Below are positions 1 to 6,397 of a DNA stretch of 8,584 nucleotides, piece after piece. The stretch covers positions 1 through 8,584 of the forward strand of contig JAOPWO010000107.1 of assembly GCA_025965635.1 (NCBI GenBank). Direction: 5' to 3'. The notes beneath the pieces were generated by a model that made no database searches, was not told the origin of the DNA, and saw only the letters and a list, made by a program, of their open reading frames with translations. Numbering within the stretch: position 1 is the first letter of the stretch; each line of letters starts with the position of its first letter. The translations under genes and the position numbers were made by a program. This DNA comes from Modestobacter sp. GTDB taxonomy: Bacteria > Actinomycetota > Actinomycetes > Mycobacteriales > Geodermatophilaceae.

Positions 1-103
1 GGGCCAGGGCCACCGCGCCGGCCGGCGTGGCCAGGGCGCGGAGCTGCCGGACGGTCTCCGCGGCCTGCCCGGCGGAGCCGTCGTCGTCGTCCCGGAGTGC
101 CAC
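1..103 (-). CDS. Possible 5' end of a divergent unrecognised gene (partial, runs off left edge)
   Basis: On the minus strand the frame read from about 155 down to 1 is free of stops. Its base composition looks like real coding: AT bases gather in codon position 2 and are almost absent from position 3, more so than in the plus reading of the same codon register. The proposed start is GTG at 103, with GAGG eight bases upstream; GTG at 121 is an alternative without a clear ribosome binding site. The visible product is about 34 residues, with an acidic run of four Asp near the N-terminus followed by an Ala-rich, helix-like stretch. I recognise no family. It would be divergent from groES across the CIRCE region. 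A gene end on the plus strand cannot be excluded from so little sequence. Confidence 0.3.
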   Translation of the reverse strand, partial: MALRDDDDGSAGQAAETVRQLRALATPAGAVALA

Positions 104-149
104 CGGGACAGCCTCGCGCACCCCGCCGGGGGAGGGCCGCCCGACCCGG

Positions 150-179
150 TTGAGCGGCTGGCACTCAGGTGGGTAGAGT
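150..179 (+). promoter_or_regulatory. Probable groES-groEL1 promoter
   Basis: A TTGAGC box (150-155) and a TAGAGT box (174-179) are separated by 18 bases. They resemble a housekeeping actinobacterial -35/-10 pair (TTGACn and TAnnnT). The -10 box lies inside the CIRCE repeat, so bound HrcA would block RNA polymerase. Transcription would begin near 186, giving a leader of about 105 nt before the groES start. The assignment rests on sequence likeness and the overlap with CIRCE only. Confidence 0.5.
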
Positions 180-184
180 GCCAG
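158..184. promoter_or_regulatory. CIRCE operator (HrcA binding site)
   Basis: This is a perfect 9-9-9 inverted repeat: CTGGCACTC, nine spacer bases, then GAGTGCCAG. It matches the CIRCE consensus (TTAGCACTC-N9-GAGTGCTAA) with the G/C variant usual in high-GC actinobacteria. CIRCE is the operator of the heat-shock repressor HrcA, whose activity depends on the GroE chaperonin in well-studied systems. Its place just upstream of groES supports HrcA control of the operon. hrcA itself is not in the window. Confidence 0.95.
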
Positions 185-274
185 ATGACACAGGCCGGTA
201 CCTGACCCCCGCGACGGCAGGTCACCAGCCCCGTGCCACTCGCATCAGCACCACCTCAGAGCCCGTCGACACGA

Positions 275-280
275 AGGGGG
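275..280 (+). promoter_or_regulatory. groES ribosome binding site
   Basis: AGGGGG ends nine bases before GTG 290. It supports this start over the in-frame GTG at 233, which would add 19 residues that GroES proteins do not have. Confidence 0.7.
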
Positions 281-289
281 CGTCACATC

Positions 290-598
290 GTGACGACCGC
301 TCCCAAGGTCAACATCAAGCCGCTGGAAGACCGGGTCGTGGTCCAGGCCAACGAGGCCGAGACCACCACCGCCTCCGGTCTGGTCATCCCGGACACCGCC
401 AAGGAGAAGCCGCAGGAGGGCACGGTCATCGCCGTGGGCCCCGGCCGCATCGACGACAACGGCAACCGCGTCCCGCTCGACGTCAACGTCGGCGACGTGG
501 TCGTCTACTCGAAGTACGGCGGCACCGAGATCCGGTACGCCGGCGAGGACTACCTCGTCCTCTCCGCCCGCGACCTGCTCGCCGTCGTGGAGAAGTAG
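290..598 (+). CDS. groES: Co-chaperonin GroES (Hsp10)
   Basis: The product has 102 residues, close to the usual 95-100. GroES forms a seven-membered lid on the GroEL ring and encloses unfolded client proteins in the cytosol. The N-terminal strand has the family signature KPLEDRVVV (residues 10-18). The mobile loop that contacts GroEL is at about 19-36, with the hydrophobic tripeptide Leu-Val-Ile at 31-33 inside SGLVIP. The C-terminal half contains the GDVVVYSKYGGTE segment (68-80) and ends EDYLVLSARDLLAVVEK. The start is GTG 290, chosen from the ribosome binding site and family alignment. It is the first gene of a CIRCE-controlled operon, with groEL1 159 nt downstream. Nothing in the protein is unusual. 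Confidence 0.97.
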   Translation: MTTAPKVNIKPLEDRVVVQANEAETTTASGLVIPDTAKEKPQEGTVIAVGPGRIDDNGNRVPLDVNVGDVVVYSKYGGTEIRYAGEDYLVLSARDLLAVVEK

Positions 599-616
599 AA
601 AGACCCCCTGCCCCAC

Positions 617-638
617 CCGCTCGCGAGCTCGCGAGCGG
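617..638. repeat. Perfect 22-bp palindrome between groES and groEL1
   Basis: The half-site CCGCTCGCGAG is followed immediately by its exact reverse complement, so the element can form a hairpin in RNA or act as a symmetric protein site. It also contains GCTCGCGA twice in tandem. It lies 18 nt after the groES stop codon. Confidence 0.7.
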
Positions 639-671
639 ACCGGCACGGGGCCACTGCTGAACCAGCACGAC

Positions 672-710
672 ACCGCCCCGGCGACCCGATCCACCGGGTC
701 CCGGGGCGGT
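672..710 (+). terminator. Strong hairpin in the groES-groEL1 gap (partial terminator or processing site)
   Basis: ACCGCCCCGG (672-681) pairs with CCGGGGCGGT (701-710). GACCCG (683-688) pairs with CGGGTC (695-700), with one bulged C (682) and a six-base loop. No run of T follows, as is common for actinobacterial terminators. Because groEL1 follows without an obvious promoter, the hairpin may set the groES:groEL ratio by partial termination or protect the 3' end of a groES-only message. The structure is seen; the role is inferred. Confidence 0.55.
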
Positions 711-757
711 CGTCGTCTGCCCCCGCTCTGCTCCGCACCACCTGAGAGAGGTCTGGC

Positions 758-2392
<1,635 letters not shown>

Positions 2393-2449
2393 GAGGAACC
2401 CCGCTCTCCTCTCCCCTCGCACGATCGGGGTGAGCCTCTGAGCGGGGCC

Positions 2450-2486
2450 GCCCGTCCGGCCGGGGACCTCCCCCGACCGGACGGGC
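2450..2486. terminator. Hairpin terminator downstream of groEL1
   Basis: GCCCGTCCGG (2450-2459) pairs with CCGGACGGGC (2477-2486). The stem continues past one mismatch as CGGGG (2461-2465) with CCCCG (2471-2475) around a five-base loop. There is no T run. It lies 57 nt past the groEL1 stop, in the gap before the convergent whiB gene. Confidence 0.75.
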
Positions 2487-2495
2487 ACCGGGAAC

Positions 2496-2540
2496 GCCGA
2501 GAGGGCCGGTCCGACAGATGTCGGCCCGGCCCTCTTCGGC
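2496..2540. terminator. Long hairpin between convergent groEL1 and whiB (bidirectional terminator)
   Basis: AGAGGGCCGG (2500-2509) pairs with CCGGCCCTCT (2526-2535). The stem extends outward to 2496-2499 with 2537-2540 past one bulged T, and inward as CCGAC (2511-2515) with GTCGG (2520-2524) around the loop AGAT. It lies 31 nt beyond the whiB stop on the minus strand, so it probably terminates whiB and may back up the groEL1 terminator. Confidence 0.75.
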
Positions 2541-2571
2541 ATGTGCGGGTACAGGGTGCGACCCCGCCGTG

Positions 2572-2871
2572 CTAGACCCCCGCGGCGATGGCCGCCGGCT
2601 CGCTGGCGATGAGCCGGGTGCGCTCCTCCTCGCTCATACCGCCCCAGACCCCGTAGGGCTCCCGGACCGTCAGTGCGTGCTGGAGGCAGGCGTCGAGCAC
2701 GGGACAGCGTCCGCAGACCGCCTTGGCGGCAGCCTGGCGTCGCGCGCGAGCCGGGCCGCGCTCACCGTCGGGGTGGAAGAACAGGGACGTGCTCTCGCCC
2801 CGGCAGGCGCCGTGCAGCTGCCAGTCCCATACCTCGGCAACGGGTGTGGGCAGTCGACGGATGTCGGCCAT
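2572..2871 (-). CDS. whiD: WhiB-family iron-sulfur transcriptional regulator (WhiD/WhiB3 type)
   Basis: The 99-residue product is a typical WhiB protein. These are small cytosolic regulators that carry a redox- or NO-sensitive [4Fe-4S] cluster and act with the primary sigma factor. The four cluster Cys are at 23, 53, 56 and 62 (C-X29-C-X2-C-X5-C), the spacing I recall for M. tuberculosis WhiB3. The G-V-W-G-G turn is at 74-78, followed by a basic/acidic C-terminal helix. The N-terminus (MADIRRLPTP) and the HPDGERGPAR stretch match the WhiD/WhiB3 branch. The start is ATG 2871 on the minus strand, with AGGAGG (2876-2881) four bases upstream; the open frame extends to 3036 but that extension is not conserved. 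The gene is convergent to groEL1 and divergent from the bldM-like gene, as at the whiB3 and whiD loci. Orthology to WhiD/WhiB3 rests on synteny and motifs. Confidence 0.95.
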   Translation of the reverse strand: MADIRRLPTPVAEVWDWQLHGACRGESTSLFFHPDGERGPARARRQAAAKAVCGRCPVLDACLQHALTVREPYGVWGGMSEEERTRLIASEPAAIAAGV

Positions 2872-3060
2872 GGGACCTCCTCGGCTCGGGTGCACCCGGG
2901 GGTCTACCCGGTCACGAGCGATCGGGTGCCCGCAGCCGACCTGCCCCAAACCAACCTCTCCGCGCTCGTGTCGCGGGATGTGCGCAGATGTGCATCGGCG
3001 TACAGCCCTTAGCACGGCGCACCCCCCGTCCGTCACCCCCCGGAGTGAGAGCGCCTGTCT

Positions 3061-3086
3061 TCACCTGACCGAGTGGATCAAGGTGA
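3061..3086. promoter_or_regulatory. Candidate operator: spaced inverted repeat upstream of bldM
   Basis: TCACCT (3061-3066) and AGGTGA (3081-3086) are exact inverted copies whose centres are 20 bp apart, about two helical turns. This suits a dimeric regulator, possibly the BldM-like protein or a partner. No binding is demonstrated, and repeats this short can arise by chance in GC-rich DNA. Confidence 0.3.
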
Positions 3087-3119
3087 TCACAGGGAGTGCC
3101 GACCACCCCGGTGGGGACA

Positions 3120-3182
3120 CCACCGGAGACCGGTGGACAGCTCCCCGGGGCGGGTGTCACCCGCCCCGACCACCCGGTCGGG
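3120..3182 (+). promoter_or_regulatory. Cluster of hairpins in the bldM leader
   Basis: Three close stems are visible. CCACCGG (3120-3126) pairs with CCGGTGG (3130-3136). CGGGGCGGGTG (3146-3156) pairs with its exact complement at 3158-3168. CCCGACC (3165-3171) pairs with GGTCGGG (3176-3182). The second and third share bases 3165-3168, so they cannot both form fully. If transcription starts upstream, they would lie in the mRNA leader and could act as an attenuator or terminator of upstream transcription. Confidence 0.45.
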
Positions 3183-3230
3183 CGACGCCCGGCCGGAATG
3201 TCGCCGCCTCCTCCCGGAGTCGGCGCGGAC

Positions 3231-3235
3231 GGGAG
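3231..3235 (+). promoter_or_regulatory. bldM ribosome binding site
   Basis: GGGAG ends five bases before GTG 3241. It favours this start over the in-frame ATG at 3073, which would add 56 residues of low-complexity sequence translated through the leader hairpins. Confidence 0.65.
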
Positions 3236-3240
3236 CAACA

Positions 3241-4014
3241 GTGATCGAGGACAGGGTGCGGGCCAACGGCAGCAGCGCCGTCGTGTGGGTGTTCGACGAG
3301 CGGCGCCGGGTGCGCGACGACGTCGCCGGCCGGCTGCTCGCGCTGCCGTTCGTCGGCCGGGTCGAGGCGGTGGGCGACCCGGCGGCGCTGACCGCGCGGC
3401 TGGCGAACCGGCTGCCCGATGTCCTGCTGGTCGGGACCCAGCGGGCCACCGACAGCGGCCTGTCGGTCGCGACCCAGGTGCTGCGCGACCACCCCGGGCT
3501 CTCCGTGCTCATGCTCGGCGCCCCCGAGGACGCCGCCACCATCTCCGCCGCCATCGCCCTCGGCGCCCGGGGCTACCTGCGGTGGGACGCCAGCCCGCTG
3601 GAGCTCGGCCTCGGGCTCTCCCGAACCGGCCTGCGCCCCGAGCCGCAGCGGCCGATGGGCACCATGCCCCCCGCGCCGCGGTCGCCTCAGCACCTCTTCG
3701 CCCACGCCGGTGCCTCCGCCGGACCGATCGGTGGGGGAGGACCCTCCTGGAGTGGTGCCAGTCCGCTGGCCGGGCTGGCGCCCACCACGGTGCGCTCGAC
3801 CGTGCCCGAGGTCGCCCACGTGGCGCTGTCGGCTCGGGAGATGCAGGTGCTCACCGGCATGAGCCAGGGGAAGAGCAACGCCCAGATCGGCCGGGAGCTC
3901 TACCTGTCCGAGGACACCATCAAGACCCACGCCCGGCGGCTGTTCCGCAAGCTCGGCGTCAAGGACCGTGCCGAGGCGGTCGCCACCGGATTCCGCCGCG
4001 GCATGATGGTGTGA
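3241..4014 (+). CDS. bldM: BldM-like LuxR-family regulator with degenerate receiver domain
   Basis: From GTG 3241 the product has 257 residues. Residues 196-257 form a LuxR/NarL-type helix-turn-helix (LSAREMQVL, SNAQIGRELYLSEDTIKTHARRLFRKLG, then DRAEAVATGFRRG) that closely matches my recollection of Streptomyces BldM, which controls genes of aerial growth and sporulation. Residues 13-127 have receiver-like alternation, with acidic Asp19/Glu20 kept. The phosphoacceptor position at the end of strand 3 is Gly65, the conserved Thr/Ser is Gly93, and the conserved Lys is Trp115, so phosphorylation is not expected. Residues 128-195 are a Pro/Gly/Ala-rich linker, which makes the protein about 50 residues longer than BldM (near 200). 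It is divergent from the whiB gene, as in the whiD-bldM pair. The family call is firm; strict orthology to BldM rests on synteny and the DNA-binding domain. Confidence 0.88.
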   Translation: MIEDRVRANGSSAVVWVFDERRRVRDDVAGRLLALPFVGRVEAVGDPAALTARLANRLPDVLLVGTQRATDSGLSVATQVLRDHPGLSVLMLGAPEDAATISAAIALGARGYLRWDASPLELGLGLSRTGLRPEPQRPMGTMPPAPRSPQHLFAHAGASAGPIGGGGPSWSGASPLAGLAPTTVRSTVPEVAHVALSAREMQVLTGMSQGKSNAQIGRELYLSEDTIKTHARRLFRKLGVKDRAEAVATGFRRGMMV

Positions 4015-4040
4015 GCTCAGCTCGACCCTGAGCCGCCGTA

Positions 4041-4080
4041 CCGACCGGTGAGCCGCGCAGCGGAGTGGCTCGACGGTCGG
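4041..4080. terminator. Hairpin downstream of bldM
   Basis: CCGACCG (4041-4047) pairs with CGGTCGG (4074-4080), and GAGCC (4050-4054) pairs with GGCTC (4067-4071) after a two-by-two internal loop. It lies 26 nt after the bldM stop, without a T run. A smaller stem, GCTCAG (4015-4020) with CTGAGC (4028-4033), precedes it directly at the stop codon. Confidence 0.5.
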
Positions 4081-4147
4081 CGGGGGTGGCTCCACCCGGC
4101 CCCGTGCGCACGGGCAGGTGTCGTCCAGGCGATGACGGCCCGGAGCT

Positions 4148-4179
4148 CCGTCCGGCTGGTCGAGGACGACCTCGGACGG
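4148..4179. terminator. Hairpin in the bldM/DUF5319 convergent gap
   Basis: CCGTCCG (4148-4154) pairs with CGGACGG (4173-4179), and GGTCG (4158-4162) pairs with CGACC (4167-4171) around the loop AGGA. It could terminate transcription from either side. The remainder of the 260-nt gap (4015-4274) contains a 14-bp palindrome CCCGTGCGCACGGG (4101-4114) and no gene that I can support. Confidence 0.5.
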
Positions 4180-4274
4180 GCCGGTCGCCGGTGGAGGCCC
4201 GCGGCCGCCGGGAACTCGTCGTCCCGGGGCCGGTGGACCGGTCGGTCCGCGCAGGTGGCCCGGGCCCGAGGTCC

Positions 4275-4694
4275 TTATTCGTCCCGCGCGTCCCGCGCGT
4301 GCCGCCCCGCCGTGCCGTGGCGGCCGCTGGGCTCCTCGCGCTCCGCCAGCGCGGCCACCCCGTCGGCGTAGCCACTGGCGTAGTCCCAGCTGACGTAGTC
4401 GTCGGGGTCGGGATCGAACGGCGGCTCGTGCCGGCCGGTCTGCCCCTCGTCGAGCAACTGCCGCAGGTTCGCCTGCATCAGCGCCCAGTCGACGTGGTGT
4501 TCCTCGTCGCAGTCCGGGCAGTCGACGACGATGCCCTTCACCCCGGTGGGCTCGAGCAGGGTCCGGAACACCTCGAGCTCGGCCAGGTCGTCGAGCACCC
4601 CGGCGCGCTCCTCGATGGTCAGCGGAGGCTGCCCCGACCGGTCGTCGGCCCCGAACTCGGGGTCCGGACCGAATGCGTCGTTCCACGCGTCCAC
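4275..4694 (-). CDS. DUF5319 family protein (Rv3412-like)
   Basis: The product has 139 residues and unknown function, and looks cytosolic: no signal peptide or membrane segment. It matches the actinobacterial DUF5319 family, which sits next to guaB in mycobacteria. The N-terminus is acidic and Pro-rich (to about 24). The core (25-112) has a helical segment LTIEERAGVLDDLAEL, then VVDCPDCDEEHHVDW with Cys59, Cys62, His66 and His67, then NLRQLLDEG, HEPPFDPDPDDYVSWDYASGYADG. The Cys-X2-Cys plus His-His cluster looks able to bind metal, an inference only. The C-terminal 25 residues are basic and low in complexity, encoded over a tandem TCCCGCGCG repeat. The start is GTG 4694, with AGGAGG (4699-4704) four bases upstream; the longer frame back into guaB is an antisense artefact. 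The gene is divergent from guaB and convergent to bldM. Confidence 0.9.
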   Translation of the reverse strand: MDAWNDAFGPDPEFGADDRSGQPPLTIEERAGVLDDLAELEVFRTLLEPTGVKGIVVDCPDCDEEHHVDWALMQANLRQLLDEGQTGRHEPPFDPDPDDYVSWDYASGYADGVAALAEREEPSGRHGTAGRHARDARDE

Positions 4695-4787
4695 GCGTCC
4701 TCCTCGCCAGCACGTGCCGGTTCCGTTGCGCTGCTGGTCGCGCCAGCAGGTGGACGTGCACGCCCGCCCACCGGACAACGGTAACGG

Positions 4788-4814
4788 GGCGGAGGTGTGG
4801 TGGGGGCCTCCGCC
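4788..4814. promoter_or_regulatory. Inverted repeat and possible promoter in the DUF5319-guaB divergent gap
   Basis: GGCGGAGG (4788-4795) is mirrored by CCTCCGCC (4807-4814) with an 11-base loop. TACCAT follows at 4815-4820 and fits a TAnnnT -10 box for guaB, although no good -35 box is seen. The repeat could be an operator beside that promoter. The 189-nt gap holds nothing else I can name. Confidence 0.3.
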
Positions 4815-4883
4815 TACCATCAGGTGGGTCCCCGTGCGCCCTCCCGGCGCTCCCCCCATCATCTTGAGAGGGTGGCGGCACGC

Positions 4884-6392
4884 ATGCAGCCCGACGAGCG
4901 CATCACCGAACTCCCCGCGAAGTTCGCCCCACTGGGCCTCACGTACGACGACGTCCTGCTCATCCCCGGGGCCTCGGACGTCGTCCCGGCCGAGGTCGAC
5001 ACCAGCAGCCGGCTGACCCGCGGGATCAGGCTGGCCATCCCGCTGGTCTCCTCCGCGATGGACACCGTCACCGAGTCGCGGATGGCGATCGCCATGGCAC
5101 GCGCCGGGGGTGTCGGCGTGCTGCACCGCAACCTCTCGGCCGAGGACCAGGCCGGCCAGGTCGACCTGGTCAAGCGGTCCGAGGCCGGCATGGTCACCAA
5201 CCCGGTGACCTGCTCGCCGGACAACACCCTGGCCGAAGTCGACGCGCTGTCGGCGCGCTACCGGATCTCCGGCGCCCCGGTCACCGACGCCGACGGCGTG
5301 CTCGTGGGCATCATCACCAACCGGGACATGCGCTTCGAGAGCGACCAGACCCGGCTCGTCCGCGACGTGATGACGGCGATGCCGCTGGTCACCGCCCGGG
5401 TCGGGGTCGACCCGGAGGCCGCGCTCGCGCTGCTCCGCCAGCACAAGATCGAGAAGCTCCCGCTGGTCGACGACGCCGGTCGGCTGCGCGGCCTGATCAC
5501 CGTCAAGGACTACGTCAAGCGCGACCAGTTCCCGAACGCCACGAAGGACGCCGACGGCCGGCTGCTCGTCGGTGCCGCACTCGGCGTGGGCGAGGACGCC
5601 TACAAGCGGGCCGGGCTGCTGGTCGACGCCGGCGTCGACGTCCTCGTCGTGGACACCGCGCACGGGCACCAGCGCGCCGTGCTCGACATGGTCGCCCGGG
5701 TCAAGGCCGACTTCGCCGTCCAGGTCATCGGCGGCAACGTGGCCACCCGGGCCGGCGCGCAGGCGCTGGTCGACGCCGGGGTCGACGCGGTCAAGGTCGG
5801 CGTGGGGCCCGGCTCCATCTGCACCACCCGGGTGGTCGCCGGCGTCGGCGTCCCGCAGGTCACCGCGATCTACGAGGCGAGCCTCGCGGCCCGACCGGCA
5901 GGGGTGCCGGTCATCGGCGACGGTGGCCTGCAGTACTCCGGCGACATCGCCAAGGCCCTGGTCGCCGGCGCGGACACCGTGATGATCGGCGGGCTGTTCG
6001 CGGGTGTGGAGGAGGCCCCTGGCGAGCTGGTCTTCACCAACGGCAAGCAGTACAAGTCCTACCGCGGCATGGGCTCGCTGGGCGCGATGCAGAAGCGCGG
6101 CGGCAGCCAGTCCTTCAGCCGGGACCGGTACTTCGCCGACGACGTCCTCTCCGACGACAAGCTCGTCCCCGAGGGCATCGAGGGGCAGGTGCCCTACCGC
6201 GGGCCGCTGGCCGGCGTCGCCCACCAGCTGGTGGGTGGATTGCGCGCCTCGATGGGCTACGCCGGTGCGGCCACCATCGCCGACCTGCAGGAACGTGGCC
6301 AGCTCACCCGGATCACCTCCGCCGGGCTCACCGAGAGCCACCCGCACGACATCCAGATGACCAACGAAGCTCCCAACTACCGGGCCCGGTGA
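4884..6392 (+). CDS. guaB: Inosine-5'-monophosphate dehydrogenase (GuaB2 type)
   Basis: The 502-residue product catalyses NAD-dependent oxidation of IMP to XMP, the rate-limiting step of guanine nucleotide synthesis, as a cytosolic tetramer. The N-terminal barrel starts with LTYDDVLLIPG and has SSAMDTVTE near 58. Two CBS domains (about 103-220) are inserted in the barrel, the usual site of adenosine/guanosine nucleotide control. The catalytic loop is GPGSICTTR with Cys313. IADGG is here IGDGGLQYSGDIAKAL. The flap contains YRGMGSLGAM (from Tyr393) and the catalytic Arg415-Tyr416 pair. The end, ESHPHDIQMTNEAPNY, matches mycobacterial GuaB2. The start ATG 4884 has GAGAGGG about 11 bases upstream; the in-frame GTG 4872 is an alternative adding four residues. 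It is the first gene of a guaB-guaB3-guaA run. Every key residue is present. Confidence 0.97.
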   Translation: MQPDERITELPAKFAPLGLTYDDVLLIPGASDVVPAEVDTSSRLTRGIRLAIPLVSSAMDTVTESRMAIAMARAGGVGVLHRNLSAEDQAGQVDLVKRSEAGMVTNPVTCSPDNTLAEVDALSARYRISGAPVTDADGVLVGIITNRDMRFESDQTRLVRDVMTAMPLVTARVGVDPEAALALLRQHKIEKLPLVDDAGRLRGLITVKDYVKRDQFPNATKDADGRLLVGAALGVGEDAYKRAGLLVDAGVDVLVVDTAHGHQRAVLDMVARVKADFAVQVIGGNVATRAGAQALVDAGVDAVKVGVGPGSICTTRVVAGVGVPQVTAIYEASLAARPAGVPVIGDGGLQYSGDIAKALVAGADTVMIGGLFAGVEEAPGELVFTNGKQYKSYRGMGSLGAMQKRGGSQSFSRDRYFADDVLSDDKLVPEGIEGQVPYRGPLAGVAHQLVGGLRASMGYAGAATIADLQERGQLTRITSAGLTESHPHDIQMTNEAPNYRAR

Positions 6393-6397
6393 CGTAG

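Larger units (their letters stand above)
2872..3240. other. Divergent whiB-bldM regulatory spacer, no gene
   Basis: This 369-nt spacer holds both promoters and I see no credible gene in it. Features seen are a 12-bp palindrome CGGGTGCACCCG (2887-2898), GATGTGC repeated at 2977-2983 and 2987-2993 (10 bp apart), TCACCT/AGGTGA inverted repeats (3061-3086), and three hairpins in the bldM leader (3120-3182). No convincing -10 box of TAnnnT type faces either gene. A weak minus-strand candidate for whiB is TAAGGG (3006-3011). An alternative or activator-dependent sigma factor would fit, but this is inference. Confidence 0.6.

Noticed and set aside
1..205. C-terminus of a plus-strand gene (such as the tsaD-region genes often found upstream of groES)
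   Set aside because: The plus frame has weaker codon-position bias than the minus frame, and no recognisable motif; not excluded, only less supported.
2872..3036. N-terminal extension of the WhiB protein to position 3036
   Set aside because: WhiB proteins of this branch start MADIRRLP, and ATG 2871 has a perfect AGGAGG.
3073..3240. N-terminal extension of the BldM-like protein from ATG 3073
   Set aside because: The 56 extra residues look like translated leader, there is no good ribosome binding site, and GTG 3241 has GGGAG at the right distance.
3157..4881. 574-residue minus-strand frame across bldM and DUF5319
   Set aside because: It is antisense to well-supported genes in both, is Arg/Pro/Gly-rich and has no recognisable domain.
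4275..6347. 690-residue minus-strand frame covering DUF5319 and antisense guaB
   Set aside because: Only the last 139 residues match a family and have a start with AGGAGG; the rest is the mirror of guaB.
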